This document shows positions 45,801-53,275 of a stretch of DNA of 64,000 nt, in pieces. Location: NCBI GenBank assembly GCA_038750655.1, contig JBCDGZ010000013.1, positions 1 to 64,000 of the forward strand, read 5' to 3'. The notes beneath the pieces were generated by a model. The model did no database searches, was not told where the DNA came from, and was given only the letters and a program-made list of their open reading frames with translations. The position numbers were made by a program, and so were the translations under genes. Each line of letters opens with the position of its first letter. Position 1 is the first letter of the stretch. The stretch is from JBCDGZ01 sp038750655 (GTDB lineage Bacteria; Bacteroidota; Bacteroidia; Chitinophagales; Saprospiraceae).

Positions 45801-45861
45801 TTGCTTTCATCGAAGCTCTGATCAATTGTCCGGCCTCATAGCGGCGGTTGGCTAAAATCAT
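42829..45861 (-). CDS. CotH-like kinase with beta-helix domain (copy 1)
   Basis: A 1010-residue paralogue of the gene at 39876, with the same order: membrane segment (about 17-33), N-terminal jelly-roll, CotH region with Asp449 (ISDVMGAQHG) and Asp479 (IAYDGF), and a beta-helix (about 780-985) with EISRCEFFNNHCEDALNI. Conservation is strongest around the kinase core and the beta-helix (CEDALNIIRS, DADFCKG, KGISVGEES), so the two products may work as a pair. The start overlaps the DUF4956 stop by four bases (ATGA). Confidence 0.82.
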   Translation of the reverse strand: MILANRRYEAGQLIRASMKAILAGLVLLLLLWLFWPNRRAMLVSLPSDIQSLFFCHAEEVEGEQFLSGGYYFDGAKHQSDEVAYAGRYSCKLPLGEELQFGFNFRLPNPQPGELYQASVWRNKARRGEDGFLVASAKGEGSFYRSAVFPTRSEGDWELVQVHFSIPLYQPIEEVSIYVYSQGKTVMYFDDLRIEKVGDLKDNEVFVPREVHLELKPEAMQQLRNKEAQARRRGMLVSEEEDWVKGAIVQPQSDSMTKVALRLKGDWLDHLKKDKWSFRVKCRNGQSWNRLRVFSLHTPAARNYLLEWVLHQFFLKEDILTTRYDFVTLALNQKPLGVYALEEHFDKALLEFRHRREGPIFRFSEEGFWEAMDRQMKQLEGIDHDIQQSVRLVETAEIVPFQENKTLQIEVLAQQYELAQTLLDQYRRGLKALDEIFDLDAMARYYAISDVMGAQHGLSWHNQRFYYNPITGRIEPIAYDGFGGEPVRRHSIRGQGAFNLRKLGSRNLDDKFFMDQGFVEQYMAYLYRFSSRAYLDAFMAEIQEGLALREVLLQQEFADYRFDVEKLMHNAQRANLLVLPYNNRSLRTYQVTNNGLDQALQIANTHSLPVEVIGYGTRADKISDTLHQPLLLEGFMPRLVNSITEAYGSRGLPLDSLNRSILWQPYHDQEFLNFQTLTLPANSQYLFLRPLGIDTIFHHQIRPWKAPYAQTPGQQLVQRYPLKAGGAYQLGTGEVYFRKGQHRIDAPIVVPEGYRVIFEAGAELDFVDKALFLSYSPVVMRGNEEQPIRITSSDQSAAGFTVLGASDQSRLHYVRFEDLKSLVREGWALTGAVTFYESNVEISRCEFFNNHCEDALNIIRSNFRLSGSVISDTFADGLDADFCKGRVENCLFQRTTNDGMDVSGSIVMIENCVMDNCQDKGISVGEESDVTILSAEIRVAPIALASKDLSTLLIEEVKLQDCGQGFTAYQKKPEYGGGKIIVKKYEADNVKRLYNIRENSLLQLVDKQIKG

Positions 45862-46547
45862 ACAATGAGATCTGGTTGGTCGATTATGGAGAGGCGGGTG
45901 GCTGGTGAGAGGGCCATGATCTTGTTTTTGGCCTCACTCAGCTGCTCCAGCGAGCGCGCCTTACATATAAATGAAACGTCCAATCCCTTGTCCAGGGTAT
46001 CCATACGCTTTAATTCAACGTAGGGAAAAATATTGGTCAGCAGCTGAGAAATTTGTTGCAAATCCTCAACATCCGTATTGATATTCACAAAAAGGCGATC
46101 CTCGCGTCTTACGGTGTGCTTCCCCCCGAAAACTCGACTGAGGTAGAGCAGTAAAATGATTAGGGCAAAGGCTACGATGGCCAGTACGGGCTGATTGGCG
46201 CCCCCTGCCAGGCCGATGCCAATGACGATGAACAGGTAGGTCAGCTCTTCGGGGTCTTTGATGGCGGCCCGAAAGCGGACGATCGACAAGGCGCCGACGA
46301 GGCCCAGCGAGAGGGCGATAGAAGACTTGACGATCATGATAATCAGCAGGGTGCCTAGGGCCAGAGGGAGAAAATTATTGGAAAACTTACGCCGATTGGA
46401 GATCGAGTTGCCAAAGTGAATGTAATAGAGCCGCAGCAGGCTTACGAGGCCCGCTACCAGCAAAATATTGAGTAAAAATTCATCAAAGGGGATGTTATTA
46501 GTAAATTCCTCGATGTACTTTTCTTGTATTTTTTGTAAAATATTCAT
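45858..46547 (-). CDS. DUF4956 membrane protein
   Basis: A 229-residue protein with four transmembrane segments (about 24-42, 57-80, 100-118 and 122-137) and a soluble C-terminal domain. The motif LGLVGALSIVRFRAAIKDPEE is the DUF4956 hallmark. DUF4956 genes often neighbour CotH and VTC-domain polyphosphate polymerase genes in bacteria; no VTC gene is in this window. It is the first gene of the operon and is translationally coupled to the first CotH gene, implying a membrane complex. Biochemical function is unknown. Confidence 0.88.
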   Translation of the reverse strand: MNILQKIQEKYIEEFTNNIPFDEFLLNILLVAGLVSLLRLYYIHFGNSISNRRKFSNNFLPLALGTLLIIMIVKSSIALSLGLVGALSIVRFRAAIKDPEELTYLFIVIGIGLAGGANQPVLAIVAFALIILLLYLSRVFGGKHTVRREDRLFVNINTDVEDLQQISQLLTNIFPYVELKRMDTLDKGLDVSFICKARSLEQLSEAKNKIMALSPATRLSIIDQPDLIV

Positions 46548-46610
46548 CTGATGTTATGCTAATTTGTGATGCAGATACTGAATTATGCAAGCCAAGAATC
46601 AAATTCGGGC

Positions 46611-46661
46611 GTAAAAATACATTTTACCTTAGCATTTGTGAAGAAATGCCCCTATTTTTAC
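46611..46661. promoter_or_regulatory. Nested inverted repeat between divergent operons
   Basis: Outer arms GTAAAAATA (46611-46619) and TATTTTTAC (46653-46661) enclose inner arms GCATTT (46632-46637) and AAATGC (46644-46649). The element is in the 140-base gap between the DUF4956-CotH operon and the divergent gene at 46688, 27 bases before that ATG. It may be a shared operator or a leader hairpin. Confidence 0.4.
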
Positions 46662-46687
46662 TCTTCCTCACTAATGATAGATAATAT

Positions 46688-47407
46688 ATGAAAAGAAGGA
46701 TCAGGAAGGATCGGGTCTCCGATAAACAAAAGGGTGACCTGGCGCAATTTTATATCATCGCCTTTTTATTAGGATTCTTTGGCCTGCTTTTCTTGCTTCG
46801 CATCAACCCGCCTTTTTTCACCTTCATCCTGGCCCTCTTTCTTTTTGCTGGCCTTTCGATCTACCTTTTTCGCTTCTACAGCAATATTCGCTACCAGCGG
46901 GCCTACGAAAAGACGACGGAAGGGATGATAGAAGGAAAATTGACGGACTGCCAGGAGCAGATCAATAGAAATGAATCAGAGATTGAGGACATACAAAAAA
47001 GCATCTCGGAAATCGAAATGCGGCGAGAACATTCCAGAGAAATTAACCCCAAGACGCTGGAAGAAAGCGAACGCCTGATCCAGGCCTTTGAGCAAGAAAT
47101 GCAACTGCGGGAAGCCAAAATCACCTTTTACCGCTCGTGCTACCACAAGCTGCTGATGCTAAGGGATAACCACAATATGGTCAAGGAGCTGGCCGAAAAA
47201 CAGGAACAGCTCAAAAAATTGCAAGAAGGCCACTACGAGGAGCTGGCCAATATGGAAGCACTCAAGACCAACCTGGCCTACGACACCCACTACCTCACGA
47301 CCATCGACCAGCTCTCTACGCGTATGCTGGAAAGCCGCTCGCTAGACACTGCTCAGGAGCTACAGCTAGAGCTGAATGTGATGACCAAAGAATTAAAAAA
47401 ACTGTAA
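46688..47407 (+). CDS. Two-TM coiled-coil membrane protein
   Basis: A 239-residue protein with two adjacent transmembrane segments (about 17-37 and 41-59) followed by a long, highly charged coiled coil (about 75-239, rich in Glu, Lys, Gln and Leu). Both ends are predicted cytoplasmic. No named family is recognised. The shape suits a membrane-tethered scaffold. It is divergent from the DUF4956-CotH operon, and its stop abuts the start of the phosphoesterase lipoprotein, so the pair is co-translated. Confidence 0.68.
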   Translation: MKRRIRKDRVSDKQKGDLAQFYIIAFLLGFFGLLFLLRINPPFFTFILALFLFAGLSIYLFRFYSNIRYQRAYEKTTEGMIEGKLTDCQEQINRNESEIEDIQKSISEIEMRREHSREINPKTLEESERLIQAFEQEMQLREAKITFYRSCYHKLLMLRDNHNMVKELAEKQEQLKKLQEGHYEELANMEALKTNLAYDTHYLTTIDQLSTRMLESRSLDTAQELQLELNVMTKELKKL

Positions 47408-48316
47408 ATGCTTCGCTGCTGTGCTTTCGCCCTGCTCTTGGGCTTGCTCCTGCTGAACGTCGCCTGCCATTCGTCCTCTTCCCCTAAAACGTACTGCTTC
47501 ATCAGCCATACCTACCAGTGGGGAGCTAAAGATAACAATGAAGTGGATCATCGCCTTAGAGCTATGGATTTCGAGGCTTTTGATCAAATTTGGTTGGGCG
47601 GCGACCTCTGTGCCCGCAGTAGTGAACGCAGCAGCACCCTGCACTATTTGGATAGCATCTTCTTCATCAGCCAACCCAGCACCCATTGGAGCCTGGGCAA
47701 CCACGACCTGACCCGAGGTAGCCTTAGCGACATCAAAAGCATCACCCAACGCCCCAGCTTCTATACCCGCAGCTTTGACGGCCTCTGCCTGCTGGTCCTC
47801 AACACCAATTTTAATCACCCCCAGCTTACTGCGCCCGATGAATGCGCACAGCAAAATCAACAATTCGCGCTCCTCAAAAGCATCACCGATACCATCAGCA
47901 AAGCTTCCCACCTCATCATTCTCCACCACCACTGCTTGCTCACCAATACCCTAACGAACAACCAGTTGGACATGGACACTATTTTCCATTATTACCGCCC
48001 CCAATTGGCCTTCAGCTGCCAACCCCCGGGCAGTTTCGAACAACTCGTCTATCCCCTGCTCCGCCAAGTCCAAAAGCGGGGCGTACAGGTCCTATTGATC
48101 GCCGGCGACCTCGGCCAGCGGCAGAAAACCTTCGAATTTCGTACCGCAGAAGGCATTTACTTCCTCGGCACTGGCATCAACAACTCCCTCGACCCCGCCT
48201 TCGCCCCCGACTACGTCACCAATTTTGATCCCGATCGGGTGCTGCTCTTTGAGCATTTTCCGGAGGAACGTCGATTAGAATGGGAGTTTGTGCTGCTGGA
48301 GAAATTGCGGGACTAG
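47408..48316 (+). CDS. Atypical metallophosphoesterase-like lipoprotein
   Basis: A 302-residue lipoprotein (LLNVAC, Cys20) with a calcineurin-like phosphoesterase layout: the first motif reads ISHTYQWG instead of the usual D-x-H, GGDLC supplies the GD motif, GNHDL the GNHD motif, and LHHHCLL a further His. The final GHxH is replaced by AGDLGQ. Several metal ligands are thus changed, so activity is uncertain and a binding role is possible. It follows the coiled-coil gene with no gap and faces the CotH operon. The stop TAG overlaps the TAG of the convergent MATE gene. Confidence 0.68.
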   Translation: MLRCCAFALLLGLLLLNVACHSSSSPKTYCFISHTYQWGAKDNNEVDHRLRAMDFEAFDQIWLGGDLCARSSERSSTLHYLDSIFFISQPSTHWSLGNHDLTRGSLSDIKSITQRPSFYTRSFDGLCLLVLNTNFNHPQLTAPDECAQQNQQFALLKSITDTISKASHLIILHHHCLLTNTLTNNQLDMDTIFHYYRPQLAFSCQPPGSFEQLVYPLLRQVQKRGVQVLLIAGDLGQRQKTFEFRTAEGIYFLGTGINNSLDPAFAPDYVTNFDPDRVLLFEHFPEERRLEWEFVLLEKLRD

Positions 48317-49650
48317 ACCTTTAGACCATGCCAGCGATCGGAGCGCAGGTAGGAAACCGTCAGCACGATGATGGCGATCCAATAAAAGACCTCGGAGGCC
48401 CAGGCCCATTCGAGCCCCCCTTCGGTAAACTCGACGATAGTGTAAATGTACAATAGGTAGAAAATGGCGCAAAAGAACTGAATTTTTAGTCCATAGATGG
48501 TCGCGCCGGTGCCCGTCAGGCCGTTGAAATAGATACCGCCGATGGAGAAGAGGACGAGGATAGCTGCCAGTACATAAAAGATGGGCTGGGCATCAGTGAT
48601 GAGCGACATATCTTCGGAGCCAAGCAGCGGATAGAGGATGTATTGAGGATAGAACACCACGGGAAGGGTGAAAATCATGGTGGTCAGGAGGCAGATTTTA
48701 GTGGTTTTCCAGATGATGGGCAGGACGGCCTGCCGCTTGCGTTGGCCGATAAGGTTGCTGACCAGGGTGTTGATGCCGGAGGCGAAGCCCCAGCAGGGAA
48801 TGGAGAGGCAAAGATAGACCATACGCACCAGGTTGGTAATGGCCAGCTCTCTTTCGCCCATATTCTCGACGATGCCGAAGAAGACAAACCAGCTTCCCAG
48901 CCCGACGACAGCCTGGGCGACGATGGGGGTGGCGATGCGCAGCTGGGTGCGAATCAGCGGGATGTCGATCTTGGGGAGAATGAATAGCTCGTAGGCTCGG
49001 GCTTTTTTGTCGAGTAGGATATAGATGACAAAGATAATGAAGGCGACGATTTCGGCGATGGTGGAGGCCAGGCCGGCCCCGGCAATGCCCATCTTGGGTA
49101 GGCCGAAGTGGCCAAAGATCAGGCCGTAGTTGAGGACAATGTTAACCAGGGCCAGGATGATGGTATCGATGACGATAAAGGTGGGGCGGGCCACGCCGGT
49201 GTAGAGGGCGACGATGGCTACACCGACGTAGCTGAAGAAGACGCCGTAGGCGCGGCAGCCGATGTATTCCAGGCTGCGCTCATAGATAATATCTGAGTTG
49301 ACAAAAAGGGCAAAAAAGTAGGGACAGCCGAAAATCATGAATAAAAACATGAAAATGGCCAGGGCTAGCTCGAAATAAAGCATAGCATAGAAGGTACGAC
49401 CGACTTGCCCGGTGGCCCCCTCTCCCATTCGTCGGGCAATCATAATCTGCCCGCCTTTAGAAAAACCGAAGCCAATGGCTGCCACAATCAGGTAAAATAC
49501 TCCGACAAAGCCGATGGCCGCAAAGTCCACTTCACTGAGGTGATAGAGAAAAACGCTATCGCTTAATGCAATTATGTTTTGTACGGCACTCCCCAGCATA
49601 ATCGGTGCTGAGATGGCCCATATTTGTCGGTATGAAGTGTTTAATTGCAT
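48313..49650 (-). CDS. MATE-family efflux transporter
   Basis: A 445-residue transporter with twelve predicted membrane segments and the MATE pattern: IMLGSAVQNIIALSDSVFL at the start, GFGFSKGGQIMIARRMGEG, and ISNLIGQRKRQAV-like sequence in the second half (VSNLIGQRKR). MATE proteins export cationic compounds or metabolites using Na+ or H+. No regulator is next to it. The direction and substrate cannot be inferred. Confidence 0.92.
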   Translation of the reverse strand: MQLNTSYRQIWAISAPIMLGSAVQNIIALSDSVFLYHLSEVDFAAIGFVGVFYLIVAAIGFGFSKGGQIMIARRMGEGATGQVGRTFYAMLYFELALAIFMFLFMIFGCPYFFALFVNSDIIYERSLEYIGCRAYGVFFSYVGVAIVALYTGVARPTFIVIDTIILALVNIVLNYGLIFGHFGLPKMGIAGAGLASTIAEIVAFIIFVIYILLDKKARAYELFILPKIDIPLIRTQLRIATPIVAQAVVGLGSWFVFFGIVENMGERELAITNLVRMVYLCLSIPCWGFASGINTLVSNLIGQRKRQAVLPIIWKTTKICLLTTMIFTLPVVFYPQYILYPLLGSEDMSLITDAQPIFYVLAAILVLFSIGGIYFNGLTGTGATIYGLKIQFFCAIFYLLYIYTIVEFTEGGLEWAWASEVFYWIAIIVLTVSYLRSDRWHGLKV

Positions 49651-49734
49651 TTGAGTTTACAAGAAAGCAAAAAAGTTTTATATATTGAGCAGACCCTGAA
49701 GGATTACCTTTCAATTCACCTAAATTCTAGATTG

Positions 49735-51927
49735 ATGAGCGCGATCAAACATTTCCTTTCCTTCACTAAGTGTATTACAACAGCCCTATGCTTTTGCCTT
49801 CTAATGGCCTGTAACTCAGGTGAGAAGACGCCCGGAAACAATTCTAAATTAACTAGTATGAGTAAGAATGCTGACCTCAGCCCACCACAGGCTAAAAAGG
49901 TCAAAAAAGAACTGACCATTCATGACGACACCCGCGTTGACAATTACTATTGGCTCAACGATCGGGAGGATCAAGAAGTGATCAATTACCTGGAAAGTGA
50001 GAATGACTACACCAAAGGAATGCTTAAGCATACGGAAGCATTTCAGGAGAAACTGTACGATGAAATCGTCGGTCGCATCAAAAAAGATGATGACTCGGTA
50101 CCTTATAAGGACAATGGCTACTACTACCTCAACCGCTATGAGGAAGGTAAGGAATATCCAATCTACCTGCGCCGCAAAGATGAAAATGGAGCAGAAGAAA
50201 AGGTGATGATAGACGTCAATCAGTTGGCGGAAGGATTTGAGTACTACCGGGCGGTTGGCCTGAGAGTCAGTCCCAATAATAAGATTTTGGCTTACGGCGT
50301 CGATACGCTGAGCCGCCGAATTTATACCATTCGATTCAAAAATCTGGAAACGGGCGAAATGCTGGAAGACCAGATTCCTAATACCACCGGCGGAGCGGTC
50401 TGGGCAGCAGATAATAAGACCATCTTTTATTCGGTAAAGGACAAAGCATTGCGTTCTTACAAAATTTTCAAGCATAAACTGGGAACGGATGCGGCGGCTG
50501 ACGAAGAAATTTTCCACGAAGCGGACGAGACCTTCGGCACCTTTGTTTACAAGACCAAATCCAAAAAGTACATCGTCATCGGTAGCTACCAAACGGTTTC
50601 CTCGGAATACCGCATCCTGGAAGCGGACAATCCTGATGGCGAATTCCGCATTTTCCAGCCGCGCGAGCGCAACCTGGAATACGACTTTGCCCACTACGGC
50701 GATAAATTCTACGTCCGTACCAACATGGATGCCCAGAACTTCCGTCTCATGGAAACATCAGAAAAGGCGACCACCAAGGATAACTGGAAGGAAGTCCTCC
50801 CTAACCGCGATGATGTGCTACTAGAGGACATCGATGTGTTCAAGTCTTGTCTGGTCCTTTCTGAGCGCAAAAATGGCATCACCCAAATTCGCATCCGCCC
50901 CTGGCAAGGTGATGAGCATTACATCAAATTCAAGGAAGATGCCTACCTGGCCTACGTCAGCGTCAACCGCGATTTTGATACGGACCTGCTGCGCATCGGC
51001 TATCAATCGATGACCACTCCGCCTTCCTACTACGATTATAACATGAAGACTAAGGATATGGGGCTGCTCAAGCAACAGGAGGTTGTCGGTGATTTCAGCC
51101 CCGACAACTATGTCTCTGAGCGCCTTTATGCCAAGGCCAGAGATGGTGCGCAAGTTCCCATCTCCTTGGTGTACCACAAAAATTTCAAACGCGATGGCAG
51201 CCACCCGCTGATGCTCTACGGCTACGGTTCCTATGGCAATAGCATGGACCCTTACTTCAGCTCGGTACGCCTCAGCCTGCTGGATCGCGGCTTTGTCTTC
51301 GCCATTGCCCACATTCGGGGGGGCGAAGAAATGGGACGTCACTGGTATGAGAACGGTAAGCTATTGAACAAGAAGAATACCTTCACTGACTTTATCGACT
51401 GTGCGGATTATTTGGTAGCTGAAAAGTATGGTGATAAAGAACGCCTCTTCGCGATGGGCGGCAGCGCCGGCGGCCTGCTGATGGGCGCAGTGATTAATAT
51501 GCGCCCCGAACTCGTCAAGGGCGTAATCGCAGCGGTTCCTTTTGTCGATGTCATCACCACCATGTTAGATGAAAGCATCCCCCTGACAACTGGGGAGTTT
51601 GACGAATGGGGCAATCCAAAAGATAAGACTTACTACGAATACATTAAATCCTATTCCCCCTACGACAATGTAGAGGCCAAGAGCTATCCACATATGATGG
51701 TGACAACGGGCCTACACGATTCGCAAGTACAGTATTGGGAGCCTGCTAAGTGGGTCGCCAAGCTGCGAGAAATGAAGACCGACGACAATGTCTTGCTGTT
51801 GCATACCAATATGGATGCTGGGCACGGAGGCGCCTCCGGCCGCTTTAAACGACACAAAGAAACTGCCATGCAGTACGCCTTTGTGCTGGATTTGGCGGAC
51901 ATCCACGAGGGCGATCTGATGAATTAA
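49735..51927 (+). CDS. S9-family oligopeptidase B-like lipoprotein
   Basis: A 730-residue prolyl oligopeptidase-family protein closest to oligopeptidase B (PtrB), which cuts small peptides after basic residues. It has a seven-blade propeller (about 100-440) and an alpha/beta hydrolase domain with nucleophile Ser577 (GGSAGG), Asp near 666 (GLHDSQV) and His in DAGHGGASGR. The start encodes a lipoprotein signal (LCFCLLMAC), so the enzyme is probably anchored in the envelope. A TTG at 49645 would add 30 residues before that signal, so 49735 is preferred. A clear terminator follows. Confidence 0.92.
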   Translation: MSAIKHFLSFTKCITTALCFCLLMACNSGEKTPGNNSKLTSMSKNADLSPPQAKKVKKELTIHDDTRVDNYYWLNDREDQEVINYLESENDYTKGMLKHTEAFQEKLYDEIVGRIKKDDDSVPYKDNGYYYLNRYEEGKEYPIYLRRKDENGAEEKVMIDVNQLAEGFEYYRAVGLRVSPNNKILAYGVDTLSRRIYTIRFKNLETGEMLEDQIPNTTGGAVWAADNKTIFYSVKDKALRSYKIFKHKLGTDAAADEEIFHEADETFGTFVYKTKSKKYIVIGSYQTVSSEYRILEADNPDGEFRIFQPRERNLEYDFAHYGDKFYVRTNMDAQNFRLMETSEKATTKDNWKEVLPNRDDVLLEDIDVFKSCLVLSERKNGITQIRIRPWQGDEHYIKFKEDAYLAYVSVNRDFDTDLLRIGYQSMTTPPSYYDYNMKTKDMGLLKQQEVVGDFSPDNYVSERLYAKARDGAQVPISLVYHKNFKRDGSHPLMLYGYGSYGNSMDPYFSSVRLSLLDRGFVFAIAHIRGGEEMGRHWYENGKLLNKKNTFTDFIDCADYLVAEKYGDKERLFAMGGSAGGLLMGAVINMRPELVKGVIAAVPFVDVITTMLDESIPLTTGEFDEWGNPKDKTYYEYIKSYSPYDNVEAKSYPHMMVTTGLHDSQVQYWEPAKWVAKLREMKTDDNVLLLHTNMDAGHGGASGRFKRHKETAMQYAFVLDLADIHEGDLMN

Positions 51928-51950
51928 GCCTTTTTCCGATCGGCCTTTAA

Positions 51951-51985
51951 TGCCCCTTCAGATCAGCAGTCTGGAGGGGCATTTT
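51951..51985 (+). terminator. Intrinsic terminator after the oligopeptidase gene
   Basis: Twelve-base arms TGCCCCTTCAGA (51951-51962) and TCTGGAGGGGCA (51970-51981), with one G-T pair, followed by TTTT. It lies 23 bases past the stop. Confidence 0.8.
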
Positions 51986-52090
51986 CAATAAAATCCCCTT
52001 CAACAAGCAACTTGACTACCATAACTGCGTAACAATATAGCGAGAGCATATTAGGTCATTCGCCCCAAGAGGGTCGAAGAATATTTGTAT

Positions 52091-53275
52091 ATGATTACTC
52101 CCGCATCGCAACATCCTCATTCGCTGTCTGAAGAGCATCAATTGCTACAGCTCATTTACGAACAGTCGCCCTACGGCATTATCATCTTAAATGAGCAACA
52201 GGAGATGTTCCCCAACAGAAGTTGCTGTGAATTACTCGGCTATACCAAAAAGGAGTTCCGACAACTTAGCTTCAAGGATTTGACCCACCCCGATGATCTG
52301 ACCCTTCATCTATCTGGCCAAAGCCAACTCGATCGTAAGGAAAAAAACAGTTATGCCCTCGAAAAGCGCTACCTGAGAAAGGATGGTAGCATCCTTTGGG
52401 CCAAGGTTAAGGTGAGCAATCTCAGCTACCGAGATAGCAACAAGAGAATTGTTTGGATCGAGGATATTACGGAGCAAAAGCAATCCGAATGGGTGCTCAA
52501 TAGCAAAAATCGGGAATTGCAGCGCTATATGGCTTCCAATATTGAGTTGGAAAATTTTGCCTACTTTGCTTCCCACGACCTCAAGGAGCCGCTGCGTACA
52601 GTGGGTAATTTCATCCAACTCCTCTCCCGCCGCTACGGCAAGGAATTGCCAGAGGAGGCCAAAGAATTCATTACCTTCATTCAATCTGCGGTCAAAAGTA
52701 TGGACGCACTGATCACCAATCTGCTGACTTATTCCAAGATCAACTCCGAAGAAATGGAATTTGAGGATGTGGATGTACGGGACTTGATCCTGGCGGTGGT
52801 TAAAAGACTGCAAGTAGCCATTGACGAGCGAAAGGCAACGATTAGTTTGGAAAATATTCCTCCACAGATTCGCTGTAATCCCACCAGTGTATCCCAACTT
52901 TTCCAGAATTTATTATCTAATGCGGTAAAATTTGGCAAGGAAGGCATTCCTCTCCGAATTGCCATCCGCTGTGTAGAGCAAAGCCATTTCTGGGAGTTCA
53001 GCGTCGAAGATAATGGGATCGGTATAGAAGAGGAGTACTTCGAAAAGATATTTTTGCTGTTCAAAAAACTGCACGGCAAAAACCACGAAATGGGTAAAGG
53101 TACGGGAATTGGTCTGGCGCTGTGCAAGAAAATCGTCGGGCAGCATTTCGGTCATCTCACTGTGGCCTCTCGACCTAATGAGGGGACAACCTTTACCTTT
53201 ACTTTGCATAAATTTCCGGTAAACGAGCGAAGTATGAAGGAGGCGGAAGAAAAAGCAAGTCCCGTCAATTCCTGA
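52091..53275 (+). CDS. PAS-domain sensor histidine kinase
   Basis: A 394-residue soluble kinase with no membrane segment. Residues about 15-140 form a PAS/PAC fold (YGIIILNEQQEMF, then YLRKDGSILWAKVKVS), residues 145-235 a HisKA domain with phospho-acceptor His162 (FASHDLKEPLRTVGNFIQLL), and residues 240-385 a HATPase with QNLLSNAVKF, VEDNGIGIEEEYFEKIF and GTGIGLALCKKIV. It resembles the phytochrome-type cytosolic kinases common in Bacteroidota. No response regulator adjoins it. The start is ATG 52091; a TTG two codons earlier is less likely. Confidence 0.9.
   Translation: MITPASQHPHSLSEEHQLLQLIYEQSPYGIIILNEQQEMFPNRSCCELLGYTKKEFRQLSFKDLTHPDDLTLHLSGQSQLDRKEKNSYALEKRYLRKDGSILWAKVKVSNLSYRDSNKRIVWIEDITEQKQSEWVLNSKNRELQRYMASNIELENFAYFASHDLKEPLRTVGNFIQLLSRRYGKELPEEAKEFITFIQSAVKSMDALITNLLTYSKINSEEMEFEDVDVRDLILAVVKRLQVAIDERKATISLENIPPQIRCNPTSVSQLFQNLLSNAVKFGKEGIPLRIAIRCVEQSHFWEFSVEDNGIGIEEEYFEKIFLLFKKLHGKNHEMGKGTGIGLALCKKIVGQHFGHLTVASRPNEGTTFTFTLHKFPVNERSMKEAEEKASPVNS

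Noticed and set aside
49645..49734. TTG start for the S9 peptidase
   Set aside because: Adds 30 residues before the lipoprotein signal sequence and overlaps the divergent MATE gene start.
49849..50694. Open frame of 281 codons antisense to the oligopeptidase gene
   Set aside because: Opposite a well-supported gene; no signal peptide, motif or ribosome-binding context.
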